In this document: in pieces, positions 54,284 to 56,353 of the stretch
How positions within the stretch are numbered: the stretch's first letter is position 1
Layout of the letters: each line of letters starts with the position of its first letter
Origin: Glycomyces buryatensis
Lineage (GTDB): Bacteria > Actinomycetota > Actinomycetes > Mycobacteriales > Micromonosporaceae
Direction of reading: 5' to 3'
DNA: 56,353 nt
Assembly (NCBI RefSeq): GCF_004912275.1
Contig: NZ_STGY01000041.1
Location: 84,492 to 140,844 of the forward strand
Translations under genes and position numbers: made by a program
Notes under the pieces: generated by a model
The model's database searches: none
Seen by the model: only the letters and a program-made list of their open reading frames with translations
Told to the model about the DNA's origin: nothing

Positions 54284-56353
54284 TCAGTCACTGATGTCGC
54301 CGTAGATCAGGCCGCGGCCGTTGGTGGCGATGTAGACCCGGCCGTACACGTCGGGGTCGCCGGTGATCGCCTTGCCGGTCCAGCCCCACTGGTGCGCATC
54401 ATCATTGATCCGCGACCAGTTGCGGCCCTCGTCGGTCGAGCGCCAGATCCCGCGTACGCCATCGGCTTTCGCCGAGGTGTAGATCGCCGGGTAGCCATAC
54501 CGGGTGCGGCTTTTGCCGAAGCCGACCGCGTCGGCCTCCTCGAAGTCGCGCACCCGCCGCCAGGTCCTGCCGCCGTCGACCGAGCGCCACATGCCGTACG
54601 TCTTGTCGGCCTCGCCGCCGGCCAGCCACAGGTGCTTCGCTTTGCCGGGGACCGCCCGGAACTCCACGGGCCCTTCGGAAGGCAGACCGCTCGCTCCCGT
54701 CGCGGCGAAGGCCCGGCCGCTGTTCGTGCTGGCGTAGCAGACGCCGGAGGCGAAGGCGTACAGGCGGTTCGGGTCGGCCCTATCGGACCGCACGAGTGCT
54801 CCGGCGGGGAGTCCCTCGACGGGCGTCCACGTCTGGCCGAGGTCGGTGCTGAACACCGGCACGGTCGACCCGTCGCCGGGGGACCAGACGATGACCGCCC
54901 CGTCGGCACTGACTGCGACGGTGCCCGCGTTTCCCCCGCCCGCGACGCCCTCAAGCCGAACGGTGGTCATCCAGGTCGCCCCGCGGTCGATCGAGACGCC
55001 CACATGCCCATCGGTATCGCCTTCGACATCGCCGGTGCCGACGATGATGTCGGGTTCCAACGCGGCGAAGTCCAGGCTGCGGCCCGACGTCCAGTTCGGG
55101 TGGCGAATCATGACGCCCGCCCGGTCGAGGTCGGTCTGTACGAAACCGCCGAGGTCGCCCATCGCGGATACCAGGGTCCCGCCGAGCGCCGCGATGTCCT
55201 GCACCGCCGTCTCCTCGATGCCCTCGACGCGGACGCCCACGTCGAACCGCTCGATCGGCAGCGCCACCTGGTGCCCGGCCGACTCATCCCAACCTACGAG
55301 CGGCCCCTGCGCGTCCCAGGCTGTCAACTGCTCGGTGCCCCAGATGGTCCCGCCGATCCACATGATCCGGTCCGAATTGTGCGGGTCGATCGACAGCGTG
55401 TCGATCATCCAGCCGTGCTTGATCGCATAGGCCGGGCCGTCATCGACCTTGCCGAACGTCAACCACTCGCTTCCGCTGGGGTCCAGGGTGAACCGGTCAG
55501 TGCGCTCCGGCGGCCACGAGTAGTCCGCGTCCCAGGCGTAGTCCCAGCTCGTCTCCCAGGTCGCACCGGAATCCGTTGAGCGGAAGATGATCTCGTCGGG
55601 ATACCAGTGGTTCTCGGTCGCGGCCATCAGGGTCCCGGGACGCTGCCGGTCGACGGTGAGGCCGCCGAATCCGGGAATGGCCCCAAGGGGGTCGTATTCG
55701 GGGGTGACATCGGCCCACTCACCGGTGGCAAGCGACAGACGCTGAATCGAGCCGCCTCTGCCGGCAGCGGGCGGGCCATTGTAAGGGCCGGGGTCCCAGC
55801 TGGTGACGACGAACAGATGCCCGTTCTCGTGGTCGATCGCAGCCTGCTTCGGGATGGTGCGGTTGCCGTCGGCGGTGCCGAGGGCTTCGGCCGCACCGGG
55901 GACGGGCTGCCAGGTCGCGCCCCGGTCGGCGGAGACATAGAGCGGGTCGTCGGGGTCGGCGACGCCCACGAAGATCCGGCCGTCCCGGTCGAACTCGACC
56001 CAGATGACGCCCTGGTTGTCGCCGGAGTACGGGTCTCCGGGGGTGATGACGAAGTTCCCGGGGTTGGGAAAGGCGGTCACCTCGGCCCAAGTGCGGCCGT
56101 GATCGGTCGAGCGCCACAGGCCATTGCCGTTCGGCGTGCCGAGGTAGACGACGGCATTGTCGGCCGGATCTACTGCCAAGCGTTCGCCCATCCCCCGGCC
56201 GGGCATATTGCCGCCCTGCTTGAACGGCAGTTCGGCCGCGCCCCAGGTGTCGCCGTAGTCATCGGAGTAGAGGACGGCGCCCGGCGTGGGATCCCAGTCG
56301 TTGGTGTAGGTCCCGACGGCGGCGTAGACGCGTTGCGGCTCAACGGGGTCGGT
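54284..56353 (-). CDS. GH74 xyloglucanase, N-terminus cut by the window
   Basis: The frame is open through the right edge (690 codons visible) and stops at 54284-54286. It has the GH74 two-propeller pattern: repeated Asp-box-like loops such as WRSTDHGRTWAEV, SVDGGRTWRRV and RSTDEGRNWSRI, and the family-specific segment GGNMPGRGMGERLAVDP near the visible N-terminus. GH74 enzymes cut the beta-1,4-glucan backbone of xyloglucan outside the cell. The expected signal peptide and first blade are beyond the edge. It ends without a cellulose-binding module. No other carbohydrate genes are in view. Confidence 0.9.
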   Translation of the reverse strand, partial: TDPVEPQRVYAAVGTYTNDWDPTPGAVLYSDDYGDTWGAAELPFKQGGNMPGRGMGERLAVDPADNAVVYLGTPNGNGLWRSTDHGRTWAEVTAFPNPGNFVITPGDPYSGDNQGVIWVEFDRDGRIFVGVADPDDPLYVSADRGATWQPVPGAAEALGTADGNRTIPKQAAIDHENGHLFVVTSWDPGPYNGPPAAGRGGSIQRLSLATGEWADVTPEYDPLGAIPGFGGLTVDRQRPGTLMAATENHWYPDEIIFRSTDSGATWETSWDYAWDADYSWPPERTDRFTLDPSGSEWLTFGKVDDGPAYAIKHGWMIDTLSIDPHNSDRIMWIGGTIWGTEQLTAWDAQGPLVGWDESAGHQVALPIERFDVGVRVEGIEETAVQDIAALGGTLVSAMGDLGGFVQTDLDRAGVMIRHPNWTSGRSLDFAALEPDIIVGTGDVEGDTDGHVGVSIDRGATWMTTVRLEGVAGGGNAGTVAVSADGAVIVWSPGDGSTVPVFSTDLGQTWTPVEGLPAGALVRSDRADPNRLYAFASGVCYASTNSGRAFAATGASGLPSEGPVEFRAVPGKAKHLWLAGGEADKTYGMWRSVDGGRTWRRVRDFEEADAVGFGKSRTRYGYPAIYTSAKADGVRGIWRSTDEGRNWSRINDDAHQWGWTGKAITGDPDVYGRVYIATNGRGLIYGDISD

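Noticed and set aside
53959..54294. A 111-codon open frame after attR
   Set aside because: No ribosome binding site, no recognisable domain, composition not gene-like at its start, and it runs into the end of the GH74 gene.

Overview
This 56,353-base window is from the chromosome of a high-GC Gram-positive actinomycete. GTG starts and leaderless -10/ATG arrangements are frequent, and there are two NarL-type two-component systems, an NB-ARC/TPR ATPase, an arginine cluster in the order argC-J-B-D-F-R-G-H, an IdeR-type iron box and a remnant of an actinobacterial integrative element (AICE). The family cannot be fixed from the sequence alone; a Glycomycetes or Micromonospora-type relative is a plausible guess. 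Both edges cut genes: a GT-B-like protein on the left and a GH74 xyloglucanase on the right.

Layout. 1-4.3 kb: cut GT-B-like gene, a STAND ATPase, and a Gly-Val-Cys tRNA operon with a good promoter and terminator. 4.3-13.3 kb, all + strand: tex, a two-component system followed by an MMPL transporter, RDD and DUF308 membrane proteins, and a small secreted protein. 13.3-22.5 kb, - strand: a MazEF-like toxin-antitoxin pair, then the arginine biosynthesis operon with 4-bp overlaps at most junctions and an ARG box at its promoter. 22.5-27.8 kb: a second two-component system, DUF2568, PAP2 and DUF4190 membrane proteins, and a penicillin-binding-protein-like transpeptidase whose catalytic motifs are degraded. 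27.9-34.1 kb, - strand: the translation cluster infC-rpmI-rplT-trmH-pheS-pheT, with two probable RNA control regions (a terminator in the infC leader, and a leaderless 18-codon upstream reading frame with alternative hairpins before pheS). 34-48 kb: a PH-domain membrane protein, a second toxin-antitoxin-like pair, aminopeptidase P, aconitase, VOC, DUF3291 and flavoprotein genes, two tandem endonuclease/exonuclease/phosphatase paralogs, an aromatic-ring-type monooxygenase, an orphan iron box, an eRF1-like protein and a FrnE-like DsbA protein.

48.1-53.8 kb is a mobile element inserted in tRNA-Val(UAC), bounded by 43-base perfect direct repeats. It keeps a tyrosine integrase, the C-terminal half of a RepSA-like initiator, the C-terminal half of a GntR/UTRA regulator, an intact Nudix hydrolase and a small YEYK protein. 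One internal deletion seems to have fused the rep and gntR remnants tail to tail and removed the transfer genes. Its cargo is a markedly AT-rich 484-residue protein with a C-terminal PD-(D/E)XK nuclease-like motif. This is the best candidate in the window for an undescribed (possibly anti-phage) activity. No CRISPR array, rRNA or intact insertion sequence was seen.
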